From: Alloalcanivorax venustensis ISO4
Lineage (GTDB): Bacteria; Pseudomonadota; Gammaproteobacteria; Pseudomonadales; Alcanivoracaceae
DNA length: 33,072 bases
Assembly: GCF_015356855.1 (NCBI RefSeq)
Contig: NZ_ARXR01000030.1
Location: 1-33,072, forward strand
Reading direction: 5' to 3'
Below, piece by piece: positions 18,183-25,443 of this stretch; the stretch's first letter is position 1, and every line of letters starts with the position of its first letter. The notes beneath the pieces are model-generated. The model had not been told where the DNA came from, made no database searches, and was given only the letters and a program-made list of their open reading frames with translations. The position numbers and the translations under genes are program-made.

Positions 18183-20186
18183 ATGAACTTGAATACCAAT
18201 GGTCTTTACTGGCTGTCGCCGCTGGCGCTGGCCGTGACCCTGGCCGCCTGCGGTGGCAACGGCGGCAGCAGTTTCGTCCCGGATAACAACAACGGCGGCA
18301 ATCAGGATTCGCCCCTGCTGGTGATGCACAACGGCGGCGGCAGCGTCGGCCAGATCGACCAGCTCGACAGCGGCCTGCGCGTTCAGTCCACCTTCAACGC
18401 CGACGCCAACGAAGGCATCGTGCTGGATCTGCTCGGTAACGTGCACGCCGCCGACGACACCGCGGTGCCCAGCAGCGTACAGACCCTGCACAAACTTCTC
18501 GACCGCCAGGACGGCGCCTCCCCGGTGGCCACCCTGGACCGCTCCTTCACCGCCACCGGCCCGTCCAACCTGAAAGGCGTGGCGATCGCCCATGAGGCCG
18601 GCCTGATCATGGCCGCCAACATCAACGGCAACAGCATCGAGATTTACGGCACCACCGCCGGCGCCGGCGCCACGCCGCTGGCCTCCACGGCCCTGGCCGG
18701 CGACGCCTGGGATCTGGCCTACGACGAAGACGCCGACCGGGTGTTCCTGGCCATGACCAACGGCACCATCCTGGTCGCCGACGACTATGTGGCGAACGGC
18801 TTCAGCGTGGCCGGCGCCCGTGTCATCACCCCGGACAGTGCCGGCATGACCTCCAACATGCACGGCATCGGCTACGACGCCGACAGCGACACCCTGGTGG
18901 TCACCGACGTGGGTGACGCCGCCATCGCCGACGACGGCCGCCTGTACGTGATCGAAAACGCCTCCACCGCCAACGGCGCCGTGACCCCGGCCCGCACCGT
19001 CAACGGCCCGGACACCCTGCTGGGTAACCCGGTGGACCTGGTGCTCGACGGCAGCACCGCCTACATCGCGGAAAAATCCAACGACGCCATCCTGGTTTAC
19101 CGCAGCGTGTTCAGCGGTCCGTCCGGCGACGTGGCTCCGGACAAGACGGTGGACAGCGTCAAGCCCGAGTCCCTGGCCGTGATCATGGACAGCCCGGTGC
19201 AGCCCGACCTGTCCGACCTGGAAGACACTTCCGTGACCATCAACGGCGTCATGGTGACCCGCAACCCGGACCCGGATAACGCCGACCCGGACGTGCTGGT
19301 CTATGACACCGACCTCACCGCCCAGAGCCGCGACTTCTCCGTCGGCCAGCCGGTGGAAAGCATCAGCGTCAACCAGACCGGCGACGCCTACGCCACCTAC
19401 GACAGCGGCATCGCCGTGCTCAACCGGGTGGGCGTGGGCCGCGACGGTGAAAGCTTCAACATGAGCCGCGACCGTCTGATTTCCGGCGCCAACACCGGCC
19501 TGTCGGCGCCCAAGGGCTTTGATATCGCCGACGAGCTGGGCTGGGTGCTGGTCACCGAAAACAGCGCGCCGGGTTCCGTGCGCGTGTTCGGCGCCCAGGC
19601 CGACGGCGATGTGGCCCCGATCTTCAGCATCGACCTCACCGTGCAGCCCTGGGATCTGGACTACGACCCCGAAGGTGACCGCCTGTACGTGGCGCTTACC
19701 GACGGCACCGTGGCGGTTTATGACGATCTGAGCACCGACCGTGGCGCCGGCGGCGCCGACCGCACCATCGTCCCCGGGGAAGGCGGCAACGCCTTCGCGG
19801 CACCCACCAACCTGCACGGCATCGTGCACGTGGCGGACGGCGACAAGCTGATCCTGTCCGACGTGGGCAGCGGCGCCAACCCCACCGACGGCAAGCTGTA
19901 CGTGTTGGATAACGCCTCCAGCGCCGACGGCATCACCAACGTGGCGGTGCGCATCGACGACGAGGACAACAACGCGGTCGGCAACACCATGCTCGGCAAC
20001 CCGGTGGATATCGCCTTCGATGGCGCCAACCTCTATGTGGCTGAAAAGTCCCAGGGCATGGTGCTGCGTTTCGATAACATCCTCGGCTCTGCCGGCGGCG
20101 ACGTCAGCCCGGACGCTTCCATCGCCCAGGCGGCGCCGGAATCCGTGGTGCTGATCGCCGACTACCTGGGCCGCGCGCCCGAGTAA
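18183..20186 (+). CDS. Duplicated beta-propeller-type lipoprotein of unknown function
   Basis: A 667-residue predicted lipoprotein. The signal peptide ends in the lipobox TLAAC (Cys23), followed by a GGNGG linker rich in Asn and Gly. The rest consists of two homologous halves, about residues 45-350 and 365-660. Matching landmarks are WDLAYDEDADRVFLAMTNGT against WDLDYDPEGDRLYVALTDGT, NMHGIGYDADSDTLVVTDVG against NLHGIVHVADGDKLILSDVG, LLGNPVDLVLDGSTAYIAEK against MLGNPVDIAFDGANLYVAEK, and GDVAPDKTVDSVKPESLAVI against GDVSPDASIAQAAPESVVLI. These YVA/LYVL-type strand repeats are typical of NHL/YncE-like beta-propellers. Many Asp-rich turns suggest calcium binding, but no catalytic residue can be named. 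The start ATG has AAGGAG 7 bases upstream. It lies just before an ECF sigma/anti-sigma pair on the same strand, so it is a likely target or partner of that system. A longer frame from 17733 is not credible. Confidence 0.85.
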   Translation: MNLNTNGLYWLSPLALAVTLAACGGNGGSSFVPDNNNGGNQDSPLLVMHNGGGSVGQIDQLDSGLRVQSTFNADANEGIVLDLLGNVHAADDTAVPSSVQTLHKLLDRQDGASPVATLDRSFTATGPSNLKGVAIAHEAGLIMAANINGNSIEIYGTTAGAGATPLASTALAGDAWDLAYDEDADRVFLAMTNGTILVADDYVANGFSVAGARVITPDSAGMTSNMHGIGYDADSDTLVVTDVGDAAIADDGRLYVIENASTANGAVTPARTVNGPDTLLGNPVDLVLDGSTAYIAEKSNDAILVYRSVFSGPSGDVAPDKTVDSVKPESLAVIMDSPVQPDLSDLEDTSVTINGVMVTRNPDPDNADPDVLVYDTDLTAQSRDFSVGQPVESISVNQTGDAYATYDSGIAVLNRVGVGRDGESFNMSRDRLISGANTGLSAPKGFDIADELGWVLVTENSAPGSVRVFGAQADGDVAPIFSIDLTVQPWDLDYDPEGDRLYVALTDGTVAVYDDLSTDRGAGGADRTIVPGEGGNAFAAPTNLHGIVHVADGDKLILSDVGSGANPTDGKLYVLDNASSADGITNVAVRIDDEDNNAVGNTMLGNPVDIAFDGANLYVAEKSQGMVLRFDNILGSAGGDVSPDASIAQAAPESVVLIADYLGRAPE

Positions 20187-20217
20187 CCGTAGAGAGCACC
20201 GTAAAGAGAACCGGAAC

Positions 20218-20239
20218 GAGCCGCCTTTCACGGCGGCTC
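20218..20239 (+). terminator. Terminator after the propeller lipoprotein
   Basis: GAGCCGCC and GGCGGCTC form an 8-bp perfect stem with a TTTCAC loop, 32 bases after the stop codon. The following CTTTCCC is only weakly T-rich, so termination may be partial. Confidence 0.6.
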
Positions 20240-20272
20240 CTTTCCCGGACTCAAGCAATAAAGCGTTCTACG

Positions 20273-20463
20273 AAGCCAGTTTTGTGGGAGCTTGCCTGCA
20301 AGCGAAAGGCCGGCAAAGCCGGCCGGCAGGATGCCAGAGGCGTTGTTGGTGCCTGTGTTAGACCGGTCTCTGGAATCCTGCCGGGAGCTTCGCTCCCTTT
20401 CGCGGGCGGGGCCCGCTCCCACAAGCCCGCTCCCACAGGGCGAAGCTCCTACAAAACTGGCTT
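20273..20463. repeat. 191-bp nested palindromic REP/BIME-like element
   Basis: The ends are 21-bp inverted repeats with one mismatch: AAGCCAGTTTTGTGGGAGCTT (20273-20293) starts it and its near-complement closes it at 20443-20463. Inside lie further inverted pairs: GCGAAAGG (20302-20309) with CCTTTCGC (20396-20403), and GGCAGGATGCCAGAG (20325-20339) with CTCTGGAATCCTGCC (20368-20382). Short units of the form GTGGGAGC…GCGAAAG, as in Pseudomonas-type REP sequences, occur in opposite orientations. There is no open frame or transposase in it. It fills most of the 352-bp gap between the lipoprotein gene and the sigma factor gene. Confidence 0.8.
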
Positions 20464-20492
20464 TGCAGCCGACATTGACACGGTCTTCTCGC

Positions 20493-20529
20493 GGCGCGAT
20501 GGACCATCGCGTTTTATTCACATCGCGCC
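20493..20529 (+). promoter_or_regulatory. Mutually exclusive hairpins just upstream of the ECF sigma gene
   Basis: GGCGCGATG (20493-20501) can pair with the adjacent CCATCGCG (20504-20511), which is followed by TTTTATT like a terminator, or with CATCGCGCC (20521-20529), a perfect 9-bp partner. The two pairings exclude each other. The element ends 9 bases before the sigma start codon, where no strong Shine-Dalgarno is seen. An attenuator-like role is possible but only inferred; it could also be a DNA operator. Confidence 0.4.
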
Positions 20530-20538
20530 GGACATCCC

Positions 20539-21093
20539 ATGGACGAGTCGAATCACCAACTGGAGCAAGCCACGGTTTTACTGCTGGCCTGTGCCCGAGG
20601 CGACGCCAAGGCGTTTCAACGGCTGTACCGTTTGGAGGCGCCACGGATGCTGGCGCTGGCGCGCCGGCTCAGCGGCGACCCGGAGCTGGCGGAAGAGGCG
20701 CTGCAGGATACGTTCGTGCAGGTGTGGCGTAACGCCGTCCGGTTTCATCCCGAAAAGGGCAGCGCCCGGGCCTGGTTGTACGCGCTGCTGCGCTACCGGC
20801 TGATCAATCAGCACCGCCGGGCGAAACGTGACGACGCCGAGGCGCTGCCCGGGGACGACTGGCCGGATCCCGGGCCCAACCCGGAGCAATGCTCGATGCA
20901 GTCCGACCAGCGGCGCGCCATGCAGGAGTGCCTGCGCGGTTTGCAGGGCGACCGGCGCCGGCCGATATTGATGGCGTTCTATCAGGGTTTCACCTATGAG
21001 CAGATCGCCGAAACATTAGCGGTGCCCCTGGGCACCATCAAAAGCCGGGTTCGCACCGGGCTTAAAGGGCTTCAGGAGTGTCTGCGGCTATGA
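20539..21093 (+). CDS. ECF-type RNA polymerase sigma factor, SigK-like
   Basis: A 184-residue alternative sigma factor with region 2 (FQRLYRLEAPRMLALARRL, EEALQDTFVQVWRNA, then SARAWLYALLRYRLINQHRR) and region 4 (RRPILMAFYQGFTYEQIAET, then PLGTIKSRVRTGLKGLQECL), and nothing between but a short linker, as in ECF sigmas. The downstream gene overlaps it by the ATGA arrangement and encodes an RskA-like membrane anti-sigma, so the sigma is likely held at the inner membrane and freed by an envelope signal. Such ECF/RskA pairs usually control few genes, often their neighbours; here the propeller lipoprotein upstream is the obvious candidate. The ATG at 20539 has only a weak Shine-Dalgarno (CCGGAC). 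Confidence 0.92.
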   Translation: MDESNHQLEQATVLLLACARGDAKAFQRLYRLEAPRMLALARRLSGDPELAEEALQDTFVQVWRNAVRFHPEKGSARAWLYALLRYRLINQHRRAKRDDAEALPGDDWPDPGPNPEQCSMQSDQRRAMQECLRGLQGDRRRPILMAFYQGFTYEQIAETLAVPLGTIKSRVRTGLKGLQECLRL

Positions 21094-21770
21094 TTCCCGA
21101 TAACCAGGAAGAACAGCGTCTGCTGATCGCCGAGTATGTCCTCGGTCTGCACCGTGGCGAGCAGGCGGTGGAGATCGAGCGCTGGTTGGCCGAAGACGAG
21201 CAGGCCGCGCGGCAGGCGGCGTACTGGCGCGAACACTGGGTGGGCGCCGCCGAGCTGCTGGAGCCGGCGCGTCTGCCGCCCGGCCTGTGGCGGCGTCTGG
21301 CCCGCGAGACCGGCATCGCCGTGCCCTGGTGGCGCGGCCTGTGGCAAAGCACGCCCGCCTGGCGCTTTGCCAGCGCCGCCCTGCTGGTGGCCTTGGTGCT
21401 GGCGGTGGGCCCGCTGCGCCAGCCGGCGCCGGTGTATACCGTGGTGCTGCAGGCGCCGGGCGAAGCGGCCCAGCCGGGCTGGCGGATCACCGTGGCGGAC
21501 AACGGCGACCTGCAACTGACGCCCCTGGCGCAGCAGGCGGACTACCGTGCCGACCGCAGCGTGCAGTTCTGGACCCTGGAAAATAACGCCGAAGGCCCCC
21601 GTTCCCTGGGCCTGGTGGAGCCGGGCCGCAGCCTGGTGATCCCCGCCGAGCAGGTCGGCGGCGTGGAAAGCGGCCAGCTGTTCGAACTCACCCTGGAGCC
21701 GCCGGGCGGCTCCCCGGAACCCCGACCCACCGGCCCAGTGCTCTTTATCGGCCGCGCCGTCGCACTATAA
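21090..21770 (+). CDS. RskA-like membrane anti-sigma factor
   Basis: A 226-residue anti-sigma-K type protein (COG5343). The N-terminal ~90 residues are the cytoplasmic sigma-binding part (LLIAEYVLGLHRGEQAVEIE, RWLAEDEQAARQAAYWREHW). One membrane helix follows (FASAALLVALVLAVGPL, near residues 94-110), then a periplasmic RskA-type domain (GWRITVADNGDLQLTPLAQQ, RSVQFWTLEN, then LFELTLEPPGGSPEPRPTGP). The ATG at 21090 overlaps the sigma stop (ATGA), with AGGAG 12 bases upstream; a GTG at 21078 is less likely because it overlaps that Shine-Dalgarno. It is predicted to sequester the ECF sigma until regulated proteolysis or a conformational signal. It faces cysT convergently across a repeat element. 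Confidence 0.88.
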   Translation: MIPDNQEEQRLLIAEYVLGLHRGEQAVEIERWLAEDEQAARQAAYWREHWVGAAELLEPARLPPGLWRRLARETGIAVPWWRGLWQSTPAWRFASAALLVALVLAVGPLRQPAPVYTVVLQAPGEAAQPGWRITVADNGDLQLTPLAQQADYRADRSVQFWTLENNAEGPRSLGLVEPGRSLVIPAEQVGGVESGQLFELTLEPPGGSPEPRPTGPVLFIGRAVAL

Positions 21771-21774
21771 AAAG

Positions 21775-21935
21775 CAGTTGAGAGTTGATAGTGGACAGTT
21801 GACAGTTAACTGGGGCGGGCTGGTTGGCGTTCCCGCGGCCTGCGGCCGGCGAGGCCTGTTCCCGCGGGCACGGCGGCCACGTTTCAGGAGCCCATCCCGC
21901 GCAGCTATCAACTATCAACTGTTAACTATCAACTG
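21775..21935. repeat. 161-bp element with heptad-based inverted terminal repeats
   Basis: The left end (21775-21807) and the complement of the right end (21903-21935) match at 26 of 33 positions. Both ends are built from degenerate 7-bp units of the form AGTTGAY repeated in tandem. The arms are AT-rich, whereas the ~95-bp core is very GC-rich. It lies exactly between the convergent rskA-like and cysT genes and ends 5 bases from the cysT stop codon. It could be a MITE-like or intergenic repeat family, and its arms could also act as a bidirectional terminator, although no T-tract is obvious. Confidence 0.7.
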
Positions 21936-21940
21936 AGTTC

Positions 21941-22777
21941 TCAGCTGCCGTGCCAGCGGCGGATCATGCGCCCCTGCACCATCTGGATGCCGAACAGCAG
22001 CACCAGGGAGGCGCCGAGGATCACCGAGGCCAGGGCGCTGGCGGCGGCGAAGTCGTACTCTTCCAGGCGGATGTTCACCAGAAGCGAGATGATCTCGGTT
22101 TCGAACGGCATGTTGCCGGCGATAAAGATCACCGCGCCGTACTCGCCGAGGCTGCGGGTAAACGCCAGGGCGGTGCCGGTGAGCAGCGCCGGCATCAGCT
22201 GCGCCAGCACCACGCGGAAGAACGACGCCATGGGCGTGGCGCCCAGGGTGGCGGCCGCTTCTTCCACGTCCGGGGTCAGGTCTTCCAGCACCGGCTGCAC
22301 CGCGCGCACCACGAACGGCAGGCTGGTGAAACTCATCGCGATCATGATGCCCAGCGGCGTGTAGGCCACCGGGATGCCGATCGCTTCGAACCACTGCCCC
22401 AGCCAGCCGTTGGCGGCGAACAGCGCCGACAGGGTGAGGCCGGCCACGGCGGTGGGCAGCGCGAAGGGCAGGTCCACCAGGGCGTCCATCACGCGGCGCC
22501 CGGGGAAGCGGTAGCGCACCAGCACCCAGGCCAGCAATAACCCCACCACCGCGTTGATGGCGCTGGCGCCGGCGGCGGCCAGCAGGGTGACCTTGAAACT
22601 GGCCAGGCTGCGCGGGTTGGTGATCACCGACCAGTAGCGGTCCCAGGTCATCTCGCTGACGTGCAGCACCAGCCCGGACAGCGGCACCAGGATCACCAGC
22701 GAAATAAACAGCACGCTCAGCGCGAAGCTGAGCGTGAAGCCGGGCAATACCGAGTGCCGGGTGCGCAGGATGGCCAA
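21941..22777 (-). CDS. cysT: Sulfate ABC transporter permease CysT (CysU)
   Basis: The partner permease of CysW in sulfate/thiosulfate import, located in the inner membrane. The 278-residue protein has about six helices (first at FTLSFALSVLFISLVILVPL), the CysT-typical DLPFALPTAVAGLTLSALFA segment, and the EAA loop VEEAAATLGATPMASFFRVV. FTRSLGEYGAVIFIAGNMPF is a strong CysT signature. It starts one base after the sulfate-binding-protein stop codon, so the two form one transcription unit. cysW would be expected next, but the sigma/anti-sigma/propeller block comes instead. Confidence 0.96.
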   Translation of the reverse strand: MAILRTRHSVLPGFTLSFALSVLFISLVILVPLSGLVLHVSEMTWDRYWSVITNPRSLASFKVTLLAAAGASAINAVVGLLLAWVLVRYRFPGRRVMDALVDLPFALPTAVAGLTLSALFAANGWLGQWFEAIGIPVAYTPLGIMIAMSFTSLPFVVRAVQPVLEDLTPDVEEAAATLGATPMASFFRVVLAQLMPALLTGTALAFTRSLGEYGAVIFIAGNMPFETEIISLLVNIRLEEYDFAAASALASVILGASLVLLFGIQMVQGRMIRRWHGS

Positions 22778-22778
22778 A

Positions 22779-23777
22779 TCAGCGTCTCCGCGCCTGCGCC
22801 TGCAGTTCGTCGAGCACGCCGCCGGAGGCGAAGTGGGTGTCCTGGGCGTTCTGCCAGGAGCCGAAGTAGTCCTCCACCTTGAGCAGCTTCACCGGCGGGA
22901 ACTGGTCTTCGGTGGCTTTCACCACTTCCGGGTGATGCACGCGGTAGTTGAAGGTGGTCAGCAGCTCCTGGATCTCCTTGTCGTAGAGGTGTTCCAGGTA
23001 GGCGGTGGCCACCTCGCGGGTGCCGCGCTCGTCGACCACGTCGTCGACCACGCTGACCGGGAACTCCGCCAGTACCGAGGTCTTGGGCACCACCACCTCG
23101 TAGTCGCCGGTGCCGTATTCCTTGCGGATGTTGTTCACTTCCGACTCGAAGCTGATCAGCACGTCGCCGATCTCGCGCTCGGCGAAGGTGACGGTGGCGC
23201 TGCGGCCGCCGGAATCGAACACCGCCACATTGCCCAGGAAGCGGGTCATGAAGTCGCGGATTTTGTTCTCGTCGCCGCCGAACTGCTCTTCCGCGGCCAT
23301 CCAGGCGGCCAGATAGGTGTAGCGGCCGTTACCGGAGGTCTTGGGGTTGGGGAACACCACGTCGACCCCTTCCTTGGCCAGATCGTCCCAGCCCTGGATG
23401 TCCTTGGGGTTGCCCTTGCGTACCAGGAAGGCGGTGGTGGAGTAGTACGGGCTGGCGTTGTTGGGCAGCCGCTGGTTCCAGTCCTCGGGGATCAGGTTGC
23501 CCTTGTCGTGCAGCACGTTGACGTCGGTGACCTGGTTGAAGGTGACCACGTCCGCTTCCAGCCCCTGGAGGATGGCGCGGGCCTGCTTGGAAGAGCCGGC
23601 GTGGGACTGCTTGATGTTGATGTCCTCACCGGTCTGCTCTTTCCAGTAGGCCTGGAATTCCGGGTTATAGGCCTGGAACAGTTCCCGGGCGATATCGTAG
23701 GAACTGTTCAGGATGGTTTGCTGGGCGGTGGCCACGGAGGTCACGGCCAGCAGAATCAGAGAGAGCCAAACACGCAT
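22779..23777 (-). CDS. sbp: Periplasmic sulfate-binding protein
   Basis: Periplasmic receptor that captures sulfate (possibly thiosulfate) for CysTWA. The 332-residue protein has a signal peptide ([20 protein letters not shown]) and then the mature start [18 protein letters not shown]. Family signatures are [32 protein letters not shown] and [16 protein letters not shown]. Sbp and CysP are close paralogues; I cannot tell from sequence alone which ligand is preferred, and the symbol is given for the family. The start ATG at 23777 is preceded by AAGGAATAGCGG. The 106-bp upstream gap contains a perfect 9-bp inverted repeat. Confidence 0.93.
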   Translation of the reverse strand: MRVWLSLILLAVTSVATAQQTILNSSYDIARELFQAYNPEFQAYWKEQTGEDINIKQSHAGSSKQARAILQGLEADVVTFNQVTDVNVLHDKGNLIPEDWNQRLPNNASPYYSTTAFLVRKGNPKDIQGWDDLAKEGVDVVFPNPKTSGNGRYTYLAAWMAAEEQFGGDENKIRDFMTRFLGNVAVFDSGGRSATVTFAEREIGDVLISFESEVNNIRKEYGTGDYEVVVPKTSVLAEFPVSVVDDVVDERGTREVATAYLEHLYDKEIQELLTTFNYRVHHPEVVKATEDQFPPVKLLKVEDYFGSWQNAQDTHFASGGVLDELQAQARRR

Positions 23778-23808
23778 GTCCGCTATTCCTTATACGTCGA
23801 AGCCAATG

Positions 23809-23855
23809 AGGCGACCTAGTTTATATAACCGAATGTTTAATGAAACAGGTCGCCT
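23809..23855. promoter_or_regulatory. Inverted repeat AGGCGACCT / AGGTCGCCT around the sulfate-binding-protein promoter
   Basis: AGGCGACCT (23809-23817) and AGGTCGCCT (23847-23855) are perfect 9-bp inverted repeats around a 29-base AT-rich centre. The centre contains TATATA on the minus strand (23827-23822), a fair -10 box for the gene at 23777. No good -35 box is seen, as expected for an activator-dependent promoter such as those controlled by CysB. A TTGAATTTCAA palindrome (23865-23875) lies next to it. The repeat could also be an RNA hairpin after miaB, but it has no T-tract. Confidence 0.5.
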
Positions 23856-23883
23856 AGATTGATTTTGAATTTCAATATGAACA

Positions 23884-25218
23884 TCAGGCCGTGACGGGCA
23901 GGCCGCCGCGCAGGGAGTTGGGCAGCGCCTCGACGATCTCCACGTCGACGAAATCACCGATCAGGTCGATGTCGTCGCAGGCGAAGTTGACCACCCGGTT
24001 GTTCTCGGTGCGGCCCTTGAGCTGGCCCGGATCCTTCTTGGAGAAGCCGTCCACCAGGATGCGCTGGGTGCTGCCCACCATCTTGCGGGAGATGTCCTGG
24101 GCGTTCTGGCTGAGGCGCTGCTGCAGGATGCGCAGGCGCTCTTTCTTCACCGCCAGCGGCACGTCGTCGGGCAGCTCCGCCGCCGGGGTACCCGGGCGGG
24201 CGCTGTAGATAAAGCTGAATGAGGTATCGAAGCCGATATCGCCGATCAGGTTCATGGTGGCCTCGAAGTCGGCGTCGGTTTCGCCGGGGAAGCCAATGAT
24301 AAAGTCGGAGCTGTAGGAAATATCCGGGCGGATGCGGCGCAGCTTGCGCAGCTTGGACTTGTACTCCAGCACCGTGTGGTTGCGCTTCATCATCGCCAGA
24401 ATGCGGTCCGAGCCGGACTGCACCGGCAGGTGCAGGTGGCTGACCAGCTCCGGCACTTCCTCGTACACCTGGATCAGCGTGTCGGAGAACTCCACCGGGT
24501 GGCTGGTGGTGTAGCGGATGCGGTCGATGCCGTCGATATCGCGGATCAGCAGAATCAGGTCGGCCAGATCCAGCGTCTCGCCGCCGGCGCCCTGGCCCCG
24601 GTAGGCGTTCACGTTCTGGCCCAGCAGGTTGATCTCGCGCACGCCCATGTCCGCCAGGTGGCGGATCTCATCCAGCACCGGCTGCACCGGGCGGCTCACT
24701 TCCTCGCCCCGGGTGTAGGGCACCACGCAGAAGGTGCAGTACTTGGAGCAGCCCTCCATGATCGACACGAAGGCGCTGGGGCCGTCCACGCTGGGCTCGG
24801 GCAGGTTGTCGAACTTTTCGATCTCCGGGAAGGTCACATCGATGGCCAGCGAGCGGGTGCTGGCCGCCTGGGTGATCAGGCCCGGCAGGCGGTGCAGGGT
24901 CTGGGGGCCGAACACCACGTCCACATAGGGGGCGCGCTCGCGGATCGCCTCGCCTTCCTGGCTGGCCACGCAGCCGCCGACGCCGATGATCAGCTCCGGA
25001 TTGCGCTCCTTGAGGCGCTTCCAGCGGCCCAGCTGGTGGAACACCTTCTCCTGCGCTTTTTCGCGGATCGAGCAGGTGTTGAGCAGCAGCACATCCGCGT
25101 CTTCCGGATTGTCCGTGGGTTCCAGATTGTGGGTGGACTCCAGCAGATCGACCATGCGGGTGGAGTCGTACTCGTTCATCTGGCAGCCGTGGGTCTGGAT
25201 AAAGAGCTTGCGTGCCAT
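23884..25218 (-). CDS. miaB: tRNA-2-methylthio-N6-dimethylallyladenosine synthase
   Basis: A radical-SAM methylthiotransferase that adds the 2-methylthio group at A37 of tRNAs reading UNN codons. The 444-residue protein has the N-terminal cluster cysteines (Cys12 in [12 protein letters not shown], Cys49 in [11 protein letters not shown], Cys83 in [11 protein letters not shown]) and the radical-SAM motif CSKYCTFC (Cys157, Cys161, Cys164). Further segments are [16 protein letters not shown] and [18 protein letters not shown], and it ends in a TRAM RNA-binding domain. It has a TATAAT box upstream (25291-25286). In related genomes ybeZ normally follows; here the sulfate operon has been placed between them. 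The enzyme consumes a sulfur atom from its auxiliary cluster, but a functional link to the sulfate genes is not implied. Confidence 0.97.
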   Translation of the reverse strand: MARKLFIQTHGCQMNEYDSTRMVDLLESTHNLEPTDNPEDADVLLLNTCSIREKAQEKVFHQLGRWKRLKERNPELIIGVGGCVASQEGEAIRERAPYVDVVFGPQTLHRLPGLITQAASTRSLAIDVTFPEIEKFDNLPEPSVDGPSAFVSIMEGCSKYCTFCVVPYTRGEEVSRPVQPVLDEIRHLADMGVREINLLGQNVNAYRGQGAGGETLDLADLILLIRDIDGIDRIRYTTSHPVEFSDTLIQVYEEVPELVSHLHLPVQSGSDRILAMMKRNHTVLEYKSKLRKLRRIRPDISYSSDFIIGFPGETDADFEATMNLIGDIGFDTSFSFIYSARPGTPAAELPDDVPLAVKKERLRILQQRLSQNAQDISRKMVGSTQRILVDGFSKKDPGQLKGRTENNRVVNFACDDIDLIGDFVDVEIVEALPNSLRGGLPVTA

Positions 25219-25285
25219 GGATCGTGACCTCTGGGGCGGCGTCGCGCGTGGCCGGCCCTATCTGTTGGAAATGTGGCGGGCGCGA

Positions 25286-25291
25286 ATTATA
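25286..25291 (-). promoter_or_regulatory. miaB: -10 box of miaB
   Basis: Minus-strand TATAAT (25291-25286), a perfect -10 hexamer, 68 bases upstream of the miaB start codon. The region 17 bases further upstream reads TGTCCA, a weak -35 box. Confidence 0.6.
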
Positions 25292-25322
25292 CCGCCGCAA
25301 AGCGCCCCTGGACACCGGCGCG

Positions 25323-25351
25323 GCCGGGCGCGGCGAATCGCCGCGCCCGGC
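25323..25351. repeat. 29-bp perfect palindrome between miaB and the SCO1 gene
   Basis: GCCGGGCGCGGCGA (25323-25336) and TCGCCGCGCCCGGC (25338-25351) are exact inverted repeats of 14 bp separated by one base. It lies in the 225-bp gap between divergent miaB and the SCO1-like gene, between the miaB -10 box and a TATGAT box (25379-25384) that could serve the SCO1 gene. There is no T-tract on either side. It may be an operator or a strong cruciform/hairpin. Confidence 0.7.
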
Positions 25352-25443
25352 GGGCTGGGAGCGGCGGCCCCGAAACGCTATGATCGGCGCCGTTCGCGCC
25401 CTGGCGCGGTTTCCAAAGGCGCGCCCGGCGCGCGGGAGAGAGG

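Noticed and set aside
18069-20258. A 729-codon minus-strand ORF opposite the propeller lipoprotein
   Set aside because: It is rich in Val, Gly, His and Ala as expected for the complement of a GC-rich gene, shows no domain, and the plus strand has a lipobox, a Shine-Dalgarno and internal repeats.
20273-20463. Insertion sequence or transposon
   Set aside because: There are terminal inverted repeats but no transposase frame and no clear target-site duplication, so it is listed as a REP-like repeat instead.
21775-21935. CRISPR array from the repeated AGTTGA units
   Set aside because: The units are 7 bp, degenerate and in inverted clusters, with no spacers of regular length and no cas genes.
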